From positions 1 through 64,000 of the forward strand of contig NZ_JACJTB010000028.1 of the NCBI RefSeq assembly GCF_014698475.1: a DNA stretch of 64,000 nucleotides, read 5' to 3'. The stretch comes from Nostoc spongiaeforme FACHB-130. Lineage in GTDB: Bacteria; Cyanobacteriota; Cyanobacteriia; Cyanobacteriales; Nostocaceae. Positions 27,348 to 35,820 of this stretch are shown in pieces. Position 1 is the stretch's first letter; each line of letters begins with the position of its first letter. The notes below the pieces were generated by a model, which ran no database searches, had not been told where the DNA came from, and saw only the letters and a program-made list of their open reading frames with translations. The position numbers and the translations under genes were made by a program.

Positions 27348-28334
27348 ATGCGTGCAATGCTTTTAGATGCACCACATCAACCCCTACGTTTAGCTGAGTT
27401 ACCAATACCTCAACCCAATGCGGAACAAGTTCTGATTCGGGTTCATGCTTGCGCTGTTTGTCGCACAGATTTACATATAGTTGATGGAGAATTAACTCAT
27501 CCTAAATTACCTTTAATACCTGGACATCAAATTGTCGGTACTATCGAGGCAATGGGGGCAAAGGTTGATAAATTTTATGTCGGTCAACGGGTGGGAGTGC
27601 CTTGGTTGGGTCATACTTGCGATCGCTGTCGTTATTGTCGCTCAGGACGAGAAAATCTTTGCGATTTTGCTGAATTTACTGGCTATAACTTAGATGGCGG
27701 CTATGCAGAATATACTGTAGCTGATCACAGCTTTTGCTTTGCCTTAGATCCTAGCTTTCCTGATTTACAAGCTGCGCCTTTATTATGTGGTGGCTTAATT
27801 GGTTATCGCGCTTACAGTATGACAGGCGATGCTGAAAAAATTGGTTTTTATGGGTTTGGTTCATCTGCCCATATATTAATTCAATTAGCCCGCTATCAAG
27901 GTCGGCAAATTTTTGCTTTTACTCGTTCTGGAGATATCACCGGACAAGAATTTGCTCTTCAACTCGGTGCAAATTGGGCGGGTGACTCCGACACATTACC
28001 ACCAGAACCTTTAGATGCAGCGATAATTTTTGCACCTGTAGGTAAATTAGTCCCAGCCGCTTTACGCGCAGTCGCCAAAGGTGGAATTGTGGTTTGTGCG
28101 GGTATTCACATGAGCGATATTCCCTCTTTTCCTTATGAAATTCTTTGGGAAGAAAGAATGTTGCGTTCTGTGGCTAATTTAACTCGCAAAGATGGCGAGG
28201 AATTTCTCGCTTTAGCACCCAAAGTTCCAATTAAAACAGAAGTGAATGCTTTTCCTTTCACCCAAGCCAATGAAGCTTTAAACGCCCTTCGCAATGGCGA
28301 AATTGAAGGTTCAGCAGTTTTAGTAATTGATTAA
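27348..28334 (+). CDS. zinc-dependent alcohol dehydrogenase
   Basis: This 328-residue medium-chain dehydrogenase has its catalytic zinc ligands in 'CAVCRTDLHIVDGEL' and 'LIPGHQIVGTIEAMG'. The structural zinc is held by four cysteines in 'CDRCRYCRSGRENLC' (about residues 92-106). The nucleotide-binding part 'GFYGFGSSAHILIQLARYQG' lacks the exact GxGxxG but keeps GFGSSA. It matches the YjgB/AdhA-like group acting on aldehydes or alcohols with NAD(P). Start ATG 27348. It appears to be a single gene between repeat-rich spacers. Confidence 0.9.
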   Translation: MRAMLLDAPHQPLRLAELPIPQPNAEQVLIRVHACAVCRTDLHIVDGELTHPKLPLIPGHQIVGTIEAMGAKVDKFYVGQRVGVPWLGHTCDRCRYCRSGRENLCDFAEFTGYNLDGGYAEYTVADHSFCFALDPSFPDLQAAPLLCGGLIGYRAYSMTGDAEKIGFYGFGSSAHILIQLARYQGRQIFAFTRSGDITGQEFALQLGANWAGDSDTLPPEPLDAAIIFAPVGKLVPAALRAVAKGGIVVCAGIHMSDIPSFPYEILWEERMLRSVANLTRKDGEEFLALAPKVPIKTEVNAFPFTQANEALNALRNGEIEGSAVLVID

Positions 28335-28338
28335 AAAA

Positions 28339-28458
28339 ACAAAGATTGTCTGTTCAGAATGGGTTTAAGGGTGTGAGGGTGTAGGGGTGTATTTATTCAA
28401 AACCCTTACACCCCATACCCTTATACCCCTACACCCAATCTCCACAAACAATCTTTGT
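28339..28458. repeat. inverted-repeat element
   Basis: ACAAAGATTGT at 28339-28349 and its exact reverse complement at 28448-28458 bound about 120 bases. Inside are facing runs of GGGTGTAGGGGTGT and TACACCCCATACCC that can also pair. It begins five bases after the dehydrogenase stop, so it may end its transcript or be a small MITE. Confidence 0.6.
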
Positions 28459-28482
28459 GCGTAATTCCTAAAATTTACCAAA

Positions 28483-28513
28483 TAAAAAGGCTCAAGCTTT
28501 TGGCTTAAGCCTT
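28483..28513 (-). terminator. intrinsic terminator of the 50-residue gene
   Basis: On the minus strand AAGGCTTAAGCC pairs, with one mismatch, with GCTTGAGCCTT across AAAA, followed by TTTTT. It begins about 31 bases after the stop of the small gene at 28544. Confidence 0.75.
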
Positions 28514-28543
28514 GACCTCACTCATATCTAAATATTTCATCTT

Positions 28544-28696
28544 CTACCAAACATCACTCATACCTTTTTTATAAGGTTCACCTGTAAAAGGTTGTACCCC
28601 AGTATTAGGATATTGATCATCTGTAGGGCCAAAAATTCGCATTGCAGCTTCAGAGATATACTCGGTAATCCTAGCAATGATTTGGGAAATAGCCAT
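28544..28696 (-). CDS. small conserved protein (50 aa)
   Basis: This frame reads 'MAISQIIARITEYISEAAMR', then 'IFGPTDDQYPNTGVQPFTGE' and a short tail ending in 'MSDVW'. An AAGGAG ribosome site lies ten bases before the ATG at 28696 and an intrinsic terminator follows, so it is a complete small transcription unit. The first 20 residues form an amphipathic helix; the Pro/Gly-rich second half resembles small conserved cyanobacterial proteins I have seen but cannot name. No signal peptide is present. Confidence 0.7.
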   Translation of the reverse strand: MAISQIIARITEYISEAAMRIFGPTDDQYPNTGVQPFTGEPYKKGMSDVW

Positions 28697-29041
28697 ACTC
28701 TTAGACTCCTTATTTTTGAGTCAGTTAGATAGTTATCTTTCTACTTTAATTCGATATTTTCTTATCGCTCAGACTCTCAATATATTGAGAATTTATGCAA
28801 TAGTTTTTCAGATTGCTTTGCAATACTTTAGGTTGCCAAAAAAGTTTAAAGTTTCTCTGCAATTCCAATTATAACAAAACTCCCAATAAAGCTCTTTTGT
28901 ATGAGAAATATGAGTGTTTTATAAAAGTTAGTTTATGAAGAATAAACTATTAAAAAAGATTAAATATTTGTATAAAGTATAATTATTTTGCGGTGAATAT
29001 GTTGATTTAATGAAGTCAATAGCTTCTCTGTCGCGGAGGAG

Positions 29042-29070
29042 TTGACATTATTTATGGTAAAATCTACCAT
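29042..29070 (+). promoter_or_regulatory. predicted sigma70-type promoter of the NAD operon
   Basis: TTGACA at 29042-29047 and TACCAT at 29065-29070 are separated by 17 bases, about 36 bases before the pncB ATG. The -35 box is perfect and the -10 box fits TAnnnT. The 21-bp palindrome at 29052-29072 covers the spacer and -10 box. Confidence 0.6.
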
Positions 29071-29072
29071 AA
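29052..29072. promoter_or_regulatory. candidate NrtR operator (21-bp palindrome)
   Basis: TTATGGTA (29052-29059) and TACCATAA (29065-29072) are perfect 8-bp inverted arms around AAATC. The palindrome lies over the promoter of an operon that itself encodes an NrtR-like regulator. The size and position fit an NrtR repressor box; assignment to NrtR is inference. Confidence 0.55.
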
Positions 29073-29105
29073 TAAAAAGCAGCATTCTTGTAAGGACGCT
29101 CTTAC

Positions 29106-30494
29106 ATGGCAACTATCCCAGACTTGGGCAGCTACCAGCACCAAGACTTGACAATCTCTGCGGCTGATTACAGCTTGTTCACCGACCTTTATCAGCTAAC
29201 AATGGCGGCTTGTTATGTTGGCGAAGGATTAGAACAAAAACAAGCTAGTTTTGAGTTATTTGTGAGGCGATCGCCAGAAAATTTTGGCTATCTCATTGCA
29301 ATGGGTTTAGAGCAAGTTCTGGCATATTTAGAAAAGTTAAGTTTTACTCATTCTCAAATTGCCGCACTCCAGACGACGGGAATTTTCGCCCAAGCCAGCG
29401 ATCGCTTTTGGTCGTTATTGGCTGAAGCGAAATTCACAGGTGATGTTTGGGCAGTTCCTGAAGGCACAGCCGTATTTCCTAACGAGCCATTTTTGCGAAT
29501 TGAAGCGCCACTTTGGCAAGCCCAACTAATAGAAACTTACCTCTTAAATACCATCAATTATCAAACTTTAATTGCTACCAGAGCCGCCCGTCTGCGTGAT
29601 GTGGCTGGACAGGAAGCTAAACTTTTAGAGTTTGGCACAAGGCGGGCATTCAGTCCCCAAGGGGCATTGTGGGCGGCACGGGCAGCCTTAGCCGGGGGAT
29701 TAGATGCTACCTCGAATGTGTTAGCAGCATTACAACTAGGTCAACAGCCAAGTGGTACGATGGCTCACGCCTTGGTCATGGCGTTGTCAGCGATGGAAGG
29801 CAGTGAAGCAGAAGCTTTTACGGCATTTCATCGCTATTTTCCCGGTGCGCCCTTGTTAATTGATACTTACGATACCATCGCGGCGGCGGAAAATTTGGCA
29901 GAAAAAGTGAATGCTGGGGAAATGGAATTATCGGGAATCAGACTGGATTCTGGTGATTTGGTGAATTTATCCAAACAAGTGCGATCGCTTTTACCAAATG
30001 TGCCGATTGTTGCCAGTGGTGATTTAGATGAATGGGAAATTGCCAGACTCAAAGCGGCTGGGGCAGTAATTGATGGTTATGGTTTGGGAACGCGACTGGT
30101 AACAGGTACGCCTGTCAACGGGGTTTATAAACTCGTGGAAATTGATGGCGTTCCCGTCATGAAGCAGTCCAGTGGTAAGGGTACTTATCCCGGACGCAAG
30201 CAGATTTTTCGGTCATTTGTCGGCGGCAAGGTAAAAGCTGATAGGTTGGGGTTAATCACAGAAACACCGCAATCAGAAACACCTTTATTGCAATTAGTCA
30301 TGAAGCAAGGCGAACGAGTGCAACTGCCAGAAACTTTAGCAGACATTCGCCAACGAACTGCGATAACAGTTGCTAGTTTGCCAGAACAAACAAGGCAGAT
30401 ATCAAACCCTGTGGCTTTGCCGGTGGAGATTTCGGCTGGGTTGCAAAAGTTAACTGAAGAGACGAAGAAATTAACCGCAAAGAACGCAAAGTAA
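29106..30494 (+). CDS. pncB: nicotinate phosphoribosyltransferase
   Basis: PncB makes nicotinate mononucleotide from nicotinate and PRPP with ATP, the entry of the NAD salvage (Preiss-Handler) pathway. This 462-residue protein shows 'DLYQLTMAACYV' at about residue 27, 'NTINYQTLIATRAARLRDVA', 'LLEFGTRRAFSPQGALWAAR' with the conserved histidine region replaced in cyanobacterial style, and 'GIRLDSGDLVNLSKQVR' (phosphate binding) at about 278. It starts at ATG 29106 just behind a predicted promoter and palindrome. It is the first gene of a four-gene NAD operon and ends one base before nadD. Confidence 0.95.
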   Translation: MATIPDLGSYQHQDLTISAADYSLFTDLYQLTMAACYVGEGLEQKQASFELFVRRSPENFGYLIAMGLEQVLAYLEKLSFTHSQIAALQTTGIFAQASDRFWSLLAEAKFTGDVWAVPEGTAVFPNEPFLRIEAPLWQAQLIETYLLNTINYQTLIATRAARLRDVAGQEAKLLEFGTRRAFSPQGALWAARAALAGGLDATSNVLAALQLGQQPSGTMAHALVMALSAMEGSEAEAFTAFHRYFPGAPLLIDTYDTIAAAENLAEKVNAGEMELSGIRLDSGDLVNLSKQVRSLLPNVPIVASGDLDEWEIARLKAAGAVIDGYGLGTRLVTGTPVNGVYKLVEIDGVPVMKQSSGKGTYPGRKQIFRSFVGGKVKADRLGLITETPQSETPLLQLVMKQGERVQLPETLADIRQRTAITVASLPEQTRQISNPVALPVEISAGLQKLTEETKKLTAKNAK

Positions 30495-30495
30495 G

Positions 30496-31098
30496 ATGAT
30501 GAGAATTGCTTTATTTGGTACAAGTGCCGATCCGCCAACGGCTGGGCATCAAGAGATTTTAAGGTGGTTGTCTGAGCGTTATGATTGGGTGGCAGTTTGG
30601 GCGGCGGATAATCCCTTTAAGTCCCATCAAACACAATTAGAACATCGGGCGGCAATGCTGCGGTTATTAATTGCTGACATGGATGCGCCAAGAGATAACG
30701 TCGCAGTGACGCAGGATTTAAGTAGCTGGCGCACCCTAGAAACCGTGGAAAAAGCCAAACAGCATTGGGGTGAAGAAGCAGAATACACCTTAGTTATTGG
30801 TTCAGATTTGATCAATCAACTACCACGCTGGTATAAAATTGAAGATTTATTACAGCAAGTGCAACTAATGGTTGTGCCACGACCAGGATATGCAATAGAA
30901 GAATCTAGCTTAGAGGCAATTCAAAAGCTGGGAGGAAAAATTGCGATCGCTACCCTCACAGGTTTAAATGTATCCTCAACAGCTTATCGTGAGCATGGAG
31001 ATACTCAAGCCCTGATAGCTCCCATTGTTGCCTATATTCATCAACAGCATTTGTACAAATGCCAGGACGCAACCACAAAAAGATTCCAACTCCGCTAA
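30496..31098 (+). CDS. nadD: nicotinate-nucleotide adenylyltransferase
   Basis: NadD joins nicotinate mononucleotide and ATP to form nicotinate adenine dinucleotide, the second step after PncB. This 200-residue nucleotidyltransferase has 'LFGTSADPPTAGHQEILRWL', in which TAGH corresponds to the family (H/T)xGH motif. The C-terminal 'GLNVSSTAYREHGD' matches ISSTxxR. The gene starts one base after the pncB stop, and its last 40 bases overlap the Nudix regulator gene. A second ATG directly follows 30496. Confidence 0.92.
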   Translation: MMRIALFGTSADPPTAGHQEILRWLSERYDWVAVWAADNPFKSHQTQLEHRAAMLRLLIADMDAPRDNVAVTQDLSSWRTLETVEKAKQHWGEEAEYTLVIGSDLINQLPRWYKIEDLLQQVQLMVVPRPGYAIEESSLEAIQKLGGKIAIATLTGLNVSSTAYREHGDTQALIAPIVAYIHQQHLYKCQDATTKRFQLR

Positions 31099-31805
31099 AT
31101 CAACAACCTTTGGCTGATTTTAAGGTAGGTGTGGATAATGTAATTTTTTCTGTAGACACTGTTCAAAATCGACTTTTGGTTCTCTTAGTCATGCGACAGC
31201 AAGAACCATTTTTAAATTCTTGGAGTCTTCCTGGGACGTTAGTGCGTCAAGGCGAATCTTTAGAAGATGCGGCCTATCGCATCATGGCAGAAAAAATCCG
31301 AGTCAACAATCTTTATTTAGAACAGTTGTATACCTTTGGCGGGCCAAACCGCGACCCCAGAGAAGCAACCGATAGTTATGGCGTGCGTTATTTATCAGTG
31401 AGTTATTTTGCCCTTGTCAGGTTTGAAGAAGCCGAATTAATTGCTGATAAAGTCGCGGGAATTGCTTGGTATCCCGTCAAACAAGTGCCACAGTTAGCCT
31501 TTGACCATAATCAACTGCTAACTTATGGTCATAGACGACTGCGAAATAAATTAGAGTACAGCCCAGTTGCTTTTGAAGTGTTACCAGAAATGTTTACTTT
31601 AAACGATTTGTATCAGCTATACACAACAGTTTTAGGGGAAAACTTTTCTGATTACTCTAATTTTCGGGCGCGACTACTCAAGTTAGGTTTTTTGTGCGAT
31701 ACCGGAGTAAAGGTATCACGGGGTGCAGGTCGCCCAGCTAGTTTATATAAATTTGATGCTGAGGCTTTTGCACCTTTTAAAGATAAACCTTTGGTGTTTA
31801 TTTAA
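31059..31805 (+). CDS. nrtR: NrtR-like Nudix transcriptional regulator
   Basis: This 248-residue protein has an N-terminal Nudix domain and a C-terminal winged helix (about residues 165-235, 'FTLNDLYQLYTTVLGENFSD' and 'RGAGRPASLYKF'). The Nudix box is degenerate: the line that should read GX5EX7REUXEEXGU is 'GTLVRQGESLEDAAYRIMAE' followed by KIR, losing a glycine and two catalytic glutamates. Catalysis is thus unlikely, as in NrtR proteins, which sense ADP-ribose and repress NAD synthesis genes. It starts inside nadD (40-bp overlap), so translation is coupled. It probably represses its own operon through the palindrome at 29052. Confidence 0.85.
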   Translation: MPGRNHKKIPTPLNQQPLADFKVGVDNVIFSVDTVQNRLLVLLVMRQQEPFLNSWSLPGTLVRQGESLEDAAYRIMAEKIRVNNLYLEQLYTFGGPNRDPREATDSYGVRYLSVSYFALVRFEEAELIADKVAGIAWYPVKQVPQLAFDHNQLLTYGHRRLRNKLEYSPVAFEVLPEMFTLNDLYQLYTTVLGENFSDYSNFRARLLKLGFLCDTGVKVSRGAGRPASLYKFDAEAFAPFKDKPLVFI

Positions 31806-31808
31806 ATA

Positions 31809-31852
31809 GTCATTAGTCATTTGTAAAAAACTATGTACAAATGACTAATGAC
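31809..31852. promoter_or_regulatory. 17-bp perfect hairpin between nrtR and nadE
   Basis: GTCATTAGTCATTTGTA (31809-31825) and its exact reverse complement (31836-31852) flank a 10-base loop, right after the nrtR stop and 18 bases before the nadE ATG. The arms are made of ATTAGTC heptamers. It lacks a T-run, so it may set mRNA stability or nadE level rather than end transcription. Confidence 0.6.
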
Positions 31853-31870
31853 AAAGAACAAAGGACAAAT

Positions 31871-33577
31871 ATGAAAATTGCGATCGCTCAACTTAATCCA
31901 ACCATTGGTGATATACCAGGAAACGTCCAAAAGATTCTAGAAGCCGCCCAACAGGCAGTAAAATCAGGCGCACGTTTATTATTAACTCCAGAACTTTCTT
32001 TGTGTGGTTATCCACCCAGAGATTTATTATTAAATCCTAGTTTTGTCTCAGCGATGAGTACGGCATTACAACAATTAGCCAGAGATTTACCACCGGAATT
32101 AGCTGTTTTAGTCGGCACTGTTGAACCAAATACCAAATCTCATATCACTGGCGGTAAAAGTTTATTTAATAGTATTGCTTTATTAGAATCGGGGAAAGTC
32201 AAGCAAATCTTTTATAAGCGGCTGTTGCCTACTTATGATGTATTTGATGAAGACCGCTATTTTGAACCAGGGTTACAACCGAATCATTTTACTTTAGATG
32301 ATATTCATATTGGCGTAACTATTTGCGAAGATTTATGGAATGATGAAGAATTTTGGGGCAAACGGAGTTATGCTGTCAATCCCATTGCAGACTTAGCAAT
32401 TTTAGGTGTAGATTTAATTGTTAACTTGTCGGCTTCACCCTACAGTGTCGGCAAACCGCAGTTTCGAGAATCGATGTTAAAGCATAGTGCGGTGCGCTTT
32501 CAACAGCCGATGATTTATGTTAACCAAGTCGGCAGTAATGATGATTTAATATTCGATGGTTATAGTTTTGCGTTAAATGGTCAAGGCGAAATTATGTGTC
32601 GCGCCCGTGGTTTTGCCACTGATTTAGTAACTGTGGATTTTAACAAAAAAACACGAGATTTAGAGTTAAGTTCTTTAACACCTGAGTGCGAATCAGAAGA
32701 AGAGGAAGTCTGGCAAGCTTTGGTTTTAGGTGTGCAAGACTATGCCTTGAAATGTCGCTTTTCTAAAGTAGTATTAGGTTTAAGTGGTGGTGTAGATTCA
32801 GCATTAGTCGCTGCGATCGCAACAGCAGCACTAGGTAAAGAAAATGTCTTCGGTGTCCTCATGCCATCACCTTACAGTTCTGAACATTCTGTAAGTGATG
32901 CTTTGGCACTAGGTAAAAATTTAGGCATTGAAACAAAAATTTTACCGATAGGCGAATTAATGCAAGGTTTTGATCATAGCCTTGCTGACTTGTTTGCTGG
33001 CACAGAATTTGGCATCGCCGAGGAAAATATTCAGTCCCGGATACGCGGTAACTTATTAATGGCGATCGCTAATAAATTTGGCTATCTATTATTATCCACT
33101 GGCAACAAGTCGGAAATGGCTGTCGGTTACTGTACCCTCTACGGCGACATGAACGGTGGTTTAGCAGTCATCGCCGATGTGCCAAAAACCCGCGTTTATA
33201 AAATTTGCCACTGGTTAAACCGCAACGACGAAATTATTCCCCAAAATATCCTCACCAAAGCCCCCAGTGCGGAACTCAAACCCGGCCAAGTTGACCAAGA
33301 TTCCCTCCCAGCTTATGAAGTTTTAGACGACATCTTACAACGCTTCATTCATGACCATGAATCAGCCGCCCAAATTGTTGAAGCAGGTCACGACCCCATA
33401 ATTGTAGACAGAGTAATTCAAATGGTTGCCCGTGCCGAATTTAAGCGTCGTCAAGCACCCCCCGGCTTGAAAATTACCGACCGCGCCTTTGGTACAGGCT
33501 GGCGAATGCCCATCGCTAGTAGCTGGGTAGCAATCAAAAATGCGTATCAAGCCATACCTGTTTCTACACCCAGTTAA
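31871..33577 (+). CDS. nadE: glutamine-dependent NAD+ synthetase
   Basis: NadE amidates nicotinate adenine dinucleotide to NAD+ using glutamine. The N-terminal nitrilase-like glutaminase domain shows its Glu ('LLTPELSLCGYPPRD'), Lys ('YKRLLPTYDVFDEDRYF') and Cys ('VTICEDLWND'). The synthetase domain has the PP-loop 'LGLSGGVDSALVAAIATAAL' (about residue 300) and 'GNKSEMAVGYCTLYGDMNGG'. At 568 residues it is standard for the two-domain enzyme. I start at ATG 31871 (MKIAIAQLNP); a frame from 31841 runs through the hairpin and heptamer repeat. It completes the NAD operon. Confidence 0.94.
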   Translation: MKIAIAQLNPTIGDIPGNVQKILEAAQQAVKSGARLLLTPELSLCGYPPRDLLLNPSFVSAMSTALQQLARDLPPELAVLVGTVEPNTKSHITGGKSLFNSIALLESGKVKQIFYKRLLPTYDVFDEDRYFEPGLQPNHFTLDDIHIGVTICEDLWNDEEFWGKRSYAVNPIADLAILGVDLIVNLSASPYSVGKPQFRESMLKHSAVRFQQPMIYVNQVGSNDDLIFDGYSFALNGQGEIMCRARGFATDLVTVDFNKKTRDLELSSLTPECESEEEEVWQALVLGVQDYALKCRFSKVVLGLSGGVDSALVAAIATAALGKENVFGVLMPSPYSSEHSVSDALALGKNLGIETKILPIGELMQGFDHSLADLFAGTEFGIAEENIQSRIRGNLLMAIANKFGYLLLSTGNKSEMAVGYCTLYGDMNGGLAVIADVPKTRVYKICHWLNRNDEIIPQNILTKAPSAELKPGQVDQDSLPAYEVLDDILQRFIHDHESAAQIVEAGHDPIIVDRVIQMVARAEFKRRQAPPGLKITDRAFGTGWRMPIASSWVAIKNAYQAIPVSTPS

Positions 33578-33584
33578 CAGAAGC

Positions 33585-33640
33585 TGGGCATTGCTATGAT
33601 TTTTGCAACATATTCCCAGATTTTACAGAGGCAATGCCCA
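33585..33640. repeat. inverted repeat downstream of nadE
   Basis: TGGGCATTGC at 33585-33594 and its exact complement GCAATGCCCA at 33631-33640 enclose 36 bases, eight bases after the nadE stop. This 'gggcattgc' palindrome recurs in Nostocales spacers; it may also help end the NAD operon transcript. Confidence 0.55.
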
Positions 33641-33829
33641 CCCTACAAATTAGATTTTATAAAAAATACAGAATTACTTTTGCGTAAATTACTGAAGTCG
33701 CCTTGAATCGTAAATTAATACTAAAATTCACGGCTGAAATTTTGAGCTGTGAGTATAGTTTCAAACAACATTACCAATTATGGAAATGTTGTTTATACCT
33801 AGTTAGAACTAAACGAAGATAGGTGCAAC

Positions 33830-34756
33830 ATGAAATTACAAGATTTCTTAGCAAATGCAAATGAAATAGGTAAATTAGGATTTGAAGCGATCGCTCAAGA
33901 CAAGGAACTAGCTACTCAGATCCAAATACTCTTGATTGGCTTAAATTTACTGGAACCCCCAGCAGATGGCAAATTTGGCCCAGTTTCTGGTGAAGCTCTC
34001 GAAAAGTTCCAAGAATTAACCAAAACTGGGGAAACGGGTTATTTAGGAGTAATCACAGCCGAAAAACTGATTGAAACCAAACCAGATGATCTTCCTAAAC
34101 CCCAGTTAAAACTAGGTAACGACATTGCCAGCAGAATTGTTAAATATATGCTGGATAAAAAATATCAGGTATTTACTGCACCTAAAGAATACAACATTGT
34201 TTATCTAGAGGGAATTAATGAAGACTGGACTCGTAATAATGATGCACCCAACGAATTTAATGATCGGCGAATTATCCTTGAAGTAGTTGATGGTGTTCCC
34301 AAAATCGTTAATCACTGGCGAGCTACTACTGAACCAGGTAGCTACTACACAGTTGTAAAACCCCTCAATCCTAAAGGTGCAGCAAGAATTCAGTTTGGGC
34401 AATACAAAGCTTGGCGTGTGGGAACTCACGGTATCGGTGGTAGCCGACCTCATGAAGCATTAGTACAAGTTGGTACAATAACTGTCTGTCGAGATTTCAA
34501 CAAAGATTTTCAACGTGTTGGAGACCAACTTGATACAGGTGATGATTTTGCGATTAACCAACATTGGGGCTATGATTTCCCTAAAAATGACATTCGCGGT
34601 GCTAGTGCAGGTTGTTTAGTTGGTAACTTGCTTAAGGGACACCAAGAATTTATGGCGCTGGTTAAACAAGACCGCCGCTATGTAGCTAATCGTGATTATG
34701 TGTTTTATACAACAGTAATTTCTGGTGATGATTTATTGAAGAAGTTTCCTGGGTAA
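33830..34756 (+). CDS. peptidoglycan-binding protein, possible YkuD-like catalytic domain
   Basis: This 308-residue protein opens with a PG_binding_1-like three-helix domain (about residues 30-85, 'EPPADGKFGPVSGEALEKFQ'). The remaining 220 residues contain 'WRVGTHGIGGSRPHEALV' and 'IRGASAGCLVGNLLKGHQEF'; a His and a S-x-G-C motif recall L,D-transpeptidases, which cross-link peptidoglycan through a Cys. The match is partial, so the catalytic call is inference. No signal peptide is visible, which is unusual for a wall enzyme. It stands alone between two repeat-bearing spacers. Confidence 0.65.
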   Translation: MKLQDFLANANEIGKLGFEAIAQDKELATQIQILLIGLNLLEPPADGKFGPVSGEALEKFQELTKTGETGYLGVITAEKLIETKPDDLPKPQLKLGNDIASRIVKYMLDKKYQVFTAPKEYNIVYLEGINEDWTRNNDAPNEFNDRRIILEVVDGVPKIVNHWRATTEPGSYYTVVKPLNPKGAARIQFGQYKAWRVGTHGIGGSRPHEALVQVGTITVCRDFNKDFQRVGDQLDTGDDFAINQHWGYDFPKNDIRGASAGCLVGNLLKGHQEFMALVKQDRRYVANRDYVFYTTVISGDDLLKKFPG

Positions 34757-34821
34757 AATCTAAACTCTAGATACTTCCTTCAATATGGGTGTGTCTGATT
34801 TGCACAAGGCACACCCATCAA

Positions 34822-34870
34822 CACTCAGCACTCAGCACTCAGCACTCAGCACTCAGCACTCAGCACTCAA
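34822..34870 (+). repeat. CACTCAG heptamer tandem repeat (STRR)
   Basis: Six perfect copies of CACTCAG and one degenerate copy run from 34822 to 34870, about 46 bases before the ABC ATPase start. An 8-bp inverted pair (TGGGTGTG at 34786, CACACCCA at 34810) lies just upstream. Confidence 0.85.
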
Positions 34871-34915
34871 CGAATGATAGTCTATGTGATGAACTGAATA
34901 TTAAGAAAGTTATCC

Positions 34916-35818
34916 ATGACTGCTGCTGTTCTGTTAGAGAATGTCTTCAAGTTTTACAAAAATGTCCCTGTAGTTAATGATTTATCATTTGCGATCGCAC
35001 CTGGAGAAATTTTTGCCCTACTTGGCCCTAACGGTGCGGGTAAATCAACCACAATTCGGATGTTGACTACACTCACTAAGCCGTCCCAAGGTAACATTCA
35101 AGTAGCTGGATACGATGTTGTCAAACAACCAATACAAGCAAAACAGAGCATTGGTGTTGTTTTGCAGCAAACTAGTATAGATGGTGATTTAACTGTTTGG
35201 GAAAATATGGAATTGCATGGGCGGCTACATCGTATAGCCAACCCACAACGACAACGACTAATTAATCAGTGGCTAGAGTATGTGGAACTAGCAGACAGAA
35301 GAGATGATTTAGTCAAAACTTTGTCTGGCGGAATGAAACGACGATTACAAATAGCCAGGGCGTTACTTCACCAACCACAAATTTTATTTTTGGATGAACC
35401 AACAGTCGGACTAGACCCCCAAACTCGTCGGCGACTTTGGGAAATTATTCGAGATTTAAACAAGCAAGGAATGACAATGTTACTCACGACTCATTACATG
35501 GATGAAGTCGAGTACTTGTGTGGAGCTTTTGAAGCAACCGGGCCGGGACGCATCGGTATTATGGATAGTGGCAAACTTATATCTTTAGGAACGCTCCAAC
35601 AGTTGCGTTCTGCTCACGGTGAAGGTTTGGTCATGAAACAAGTGGGAATCACCGAGGCGGGTAATGACAGCGCCCGAAGCTGGGAATATTTATTTTTCCC
35701 TTCTTTAGAAGCAGCAAACAATTATCTGAATCAACAACCAGATAAAACGGGAATGATGGTGCGTCCCTCTAATTTAGAAGATATTTTTGTGGAATTAACC
35801 GGGAGACAGTTAGATTAA
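34916..35818 (+). CDS. ABC transporter ATP-binding protein (DrrA/CcmA type)
   Basis: This 300-residue ABC ATPase has Walker A 'LLGPNGAGKSTTIRML' (about residue 36), Q-loop 'VVLQQTSIDGDLTVWENM', signature 'LSGGMKRRLQIARALL' (about 139), Walker B 'ILFLDEPTVGLDP' and the H-loop 'LLTTHYMDEVEYL'. The 'SIDGDLTVWENM' stretch and C-terminal extension match the ATPases of daunorubicin-type ABC-2 exporters. No ABC-2 permease gene lies beside it in this window, so its partner must be elsewhere. Start at ATG 34916, convergent with the TPR gene two bases beyond its stop. Confidence 0.92.
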   Translation: MTAAVLLENVFKFYKNVPVVNDLSFAIAPGEIFALLGPNGAGKSTTIRMLTTLTKPSQGNIQVAGYDVVKQPIQAKQSIGVVLQQTSIDGDLTVWENMELHGRLHRIANPQRQRLINQWLEYVELADRRDDLVKTLSGGMKRRLQIARALLHQPQILFLDEPTVGLDPQTRRRLWEIIRDLNKQGMTMLLTTHYMDEVEYLCGAFEATGPGRIGIMDSGKLISLGTLQQLRSAHGEGLVMKQVGITEAGNDSARSWEYLFFPSLEAANNYLNQQPDKTGMMVRPSNLEDIFVELTGRQLD

Positions 35819-35820
35819 CT

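Larger units (their letters stand above)
28697..29105. other. intergenic region with divergent promoters
   Basis: These 409 A/T-rich bases separate the 50-residue gene from pncB. The promoter and palindrome of the NAD operon are at 29042-29072. A plus-strand frame at 28677-28874 overlaps the small gene and has no ribosome site. Confidence 0.55.

Noticed and set aside
28677-28874. 65-codon plus-strand frame
   Set aside because: It overlaps the well-supported 50-residue minus-strand gene and lacks a ribosome site; its hydrophobic look comes from A/T-rich DNA.
34786-34817. 8-bp inverted pair before the ABC ATPase gene, considered as a terminator
   Set aside because: The loop is 16 bases and no T-run follows in either direction.
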